From the NCBI GenBank assembly GCA_938036745.1, contig CALHWG010000051.1, positions 1-7,549 on the forward strand: DNA of 7,549 bases, in the 5' to 3' direction. The position numbers and the translations under genes were made by a program. This document shows, in pieces, positions 6,446 through 7,549 of the stretch. Numbering within the stretch: the first letter of the stretch is position 1; every line of letters starts with the position of its first letter. The notes under the pieces were generated by a model that was given only the letters and a program-made list of their open reading frames with translations, made no database searches and had not been told where the DNA came from. The DNA is from an uncultured bacterium (GTDB lineage Bacteria; Patescibacteriota; Saccharimonadia; Saccharimonadales; Saccharimonadaceae).

Positions 6446-7450
6446 TTAACGCTTAAGCTTCAAAAATTTCTTTATTCGATTAACTTGTTTTAATGGTAAC
6501 CCATGATAAAGAATCGATTTTAAATACTCATTTGAAACCACTTTTTTACCTTGAATTTCTCGTCGCTTTTTAAGTGACTTAGGAATCAAAAGAGTTCCCT
6601 GCCAAATTCCTTTTAGTGCAAATTTCAAACCACCCTTTGGAATTTGATAAATCACGAAAGCCCAATAAACTGCATAAAACTTAAAAAACATTGGTAAAAT
6701 CATTGGAAACGGCACATTTTTCCAAAAAACTTGCGGTAAATTTTTAAAAACTTGATTAATTGTAAAACCCGGAATTTTCGAACTTGTTGCCGAATGTTTA
6801 TGCCAAACAACCGCAGTTCGCTCATACCAAACTTTAAAACCTGCAAGTTGCATTCGCCAATCAATATCAACATCCTCATTATAAGCAAAGAAGTCTTCGT
6901 CGAAAAAACCAATCGTTTTAAAAACTTTCGTTCGATAAATTGTCGCCCCACCGGTTCCACCAAAAACTAATCCACTTTTAGGTGCATTTTTCTTTGGCTC
7001 ACCCTCATTGCGAAGCATTGGAATTCCCCAAGTTGAATAAATATCACCCGCGTCATCAATAAATTTACCAGTTTTGTCTAGCATTAAACTAGTTACCGCA
7101 CCAATTTCATGAGATTTCTCGAGTGGTTTTATTAGATTTTCAAGCCATTCGGGCTCAGCATTTGCATCATTATTGAGTAAAACCACATTTTCGAAATTAT
7201 TCTTAATTGCCCATTTGATTCCAATATTTACACCACCTGTAAAACCAGTATTTTTCTTCTCTTTATGAAAATGAAGATTTGGCATTTTAATTTTCGAAAG
7301 CTCTTTAACAGATTCGTCTTTTGAGCCATTATCAATCAAATAAATCTCAAAGTCTTGAACGGTTTGATCCGCAAGCGCGGCGAGGCATTTTTGCGTATCC
7401 TTCCAGCCGTTAAAATTCAAAATTACAATTGCAGTTTTATTTTTTTGCAT
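6446..7450 (-). CDS. GT2 family glycosyltransferase, rhamnosyltransferase-like
   Basis: This 334-residue enzyme has the GT-A fold of the WbbL-like rhamnosyltransferase group. It should transfer a sugar from a nucleotide donor to a growing glycan at the inner face of the membrane. Motifs are AIVILNFNGW (7-16), LIDNGSKDES (38-47), NTGFTGGVNIGI (67-78), LLNNDANAEPEWL (91-103) with the metal-binding D95, GGTGGATIYR (164-173), and FFDEDFFAYNEDVDIDWRM (182-200) with E192-D193 at the catalytic-base position. HKHSATSSK (217-225) is also typical of the group. Hydrophobic segments at about 246-270 and a basic tail (last 40 residues, many Lys and Arg) suggest membrane attachment. The start at 7450 is supported by AAGAGGT six nt upstream, and it overlaps the preceding gene by 14 nt. 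The neighbouring rfbA fits a dTDP-rhamnose donor, but this is inference. Confidence 0.92.
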   Translation of the reverse strand: MQKNKTAIVILNFNGWKDTQKCLAALADQTVQDFEIYLIDNGSKDESVKELSKIKMPNLHFHKEKKNTGFTGGVNIGIKWAIKNNFENVVLLNNDANAEPEWLENLIKPLEKSHEIGAVTSLMLDKTGKFIDDAGDIYSTWGIPMLRNEGEPKKNAPKSGLVFGGTGGATIYRTKVFKTIGFFDEDFFAYNEDVDIDWRMQLAGFKVWYERTAVVWHKHSATSSKIPGFTINQVFKNLPQVFWKNVPFPMILPMFFKFYAVYWAFVIYQIPKGGLKFALKGIWQGTLLIPKSLKKRREIQGKKVVSNEYLKSILYHGLPLKQVNRIKKFLKLKR

Positions 7451-7549
7451 ATTTAGACCTCTTAAAAATCACGAACATACCGCACGCCAAAAAGCTTATA
7501 CCGCTCACAATTGCACCAATTTTCGTCGCCGGACTTATGCCATAATAAG
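7437..7549 (-). CDS. C-terminal end of a membrane protein of unknown family, start beyond window
   Basis: A reading frame open from the right edge ends in TAA at 7439-7437. The 36 visible residues contain one hydrophobic helix (IGAIVSGISFLACGMFVIF) and a basic end (KRSKYAKK), as expected for a last membrane helix with a cytoplasmic tail. The other two minus frames close sooner or read as improbable Cys/Trp-rich peptide. Its stop lies 14 nt inside the GT2 gene, the same overlap as between the GT4 and polymerase genes, which supports a real gene in the same operon. A flippase or membrane glycosyltransferase would fit the place, but too little is visible to name it. Confidence 0.6.
   Translation of the reverse strand, partial: YYGISPATKIGAIVSGISFLACGMFVIFKRSKYAKK
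7457..7463 (-). promoter_or_regulatory. Ribosome binding site for the GT2 gene
   Basis: AAGAGGT lies 6 nt before the ATG at 7450, inside the end of the upstream membrane-protein gene. It supports this start. Confidence 0.6.

Noticed and set aside
1..7549. tRNA, rRNA, CRISPR array, insertion sequence or riboswitch
   Set aside because: The window is almost fully coding. The two gaps (5380-5463 and 6343-6445) are explained by promoters, a terminator and a hairpin, and no spaced direct repeats or transposase motifs were seen.

Overview
All recognisable genes lie on the minus strand, so the window reads right to left. It is a cell-surface polysaccharide locus from an AT-rich, tightly packed genome. 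Every gene reads in the standard code: TGG encodes Trp, and TGA appears only as the polymerase stop. Lysine-rich proteins, overlapping genes, a LytR-CpsA-Psr (LCP) wall-anchoring enzyme and the absence of outer-membrane signatures suggest a monoderm bacterium. I favour Candidatus Saccharibacteria or a relative in the Patescibacteria. That is inference from style and gene content, and a low-GC Firmicute is not excluded.

Layout in order of transcription. (1) 7549-7437: the C-terminal tail of an unidentified membrane protein. Its end overlaps by 14 nt the start of a GT2 glycosyltransferase (7450-6446) that resembles rhamnosyltransferases. (2) A 103-nt gap holds a near-consensus promoter, a hairpin and a strong Shine-Dalgarno for rfbA/rmlA (6342-5464), glucose-1-phosphate thymidylyltransferase. 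rfbA ends at a good intrinsic terminator (5454-5423), so it looks like its own transcription unit. (3) A second promoter sits almost on the start codon of a polyprenyl-phosphate sugar-phosphate transferase (5379-3961), suggesting a leaderless mRNA. Three genes follow with no gaps: a GT4 glycosyltransferase (1-nt overlap), a Wzy/O-antigen-ligase-like membrane protein (14-nt overlap) and an LCP protein (68-nt overlap) that runs off the left edge.

Likely joint role, inferred from the families: the phosphotransferase primes undecaprenyl phosphate with a sugar phosphate, GT4 and GT2 extend the repeat unit, RmlA opens the dTDP-sugar (probably dTDP-rhamnose) supply, the Wzy-like protein polymerises outside the membrane, and the LCP protein transfers the polymer to peptidoglycan. 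This parallels Wzy-dependent capsule loci of Gram-positive bacteria. RmlB, RmlC, RmlD, a Wzx flippase and a chain-length regulator are not seen here.

No RNA genes, mobile elements, CRISPR arrays or gene-free stretches over 300 nt were found. Points of most interest are the embedded or leaderless promoters, the hairpin at the rfbA start site, the different composition of rfbA, and a strong excess of the palindrome TTCGAA that is missing from rfbA.
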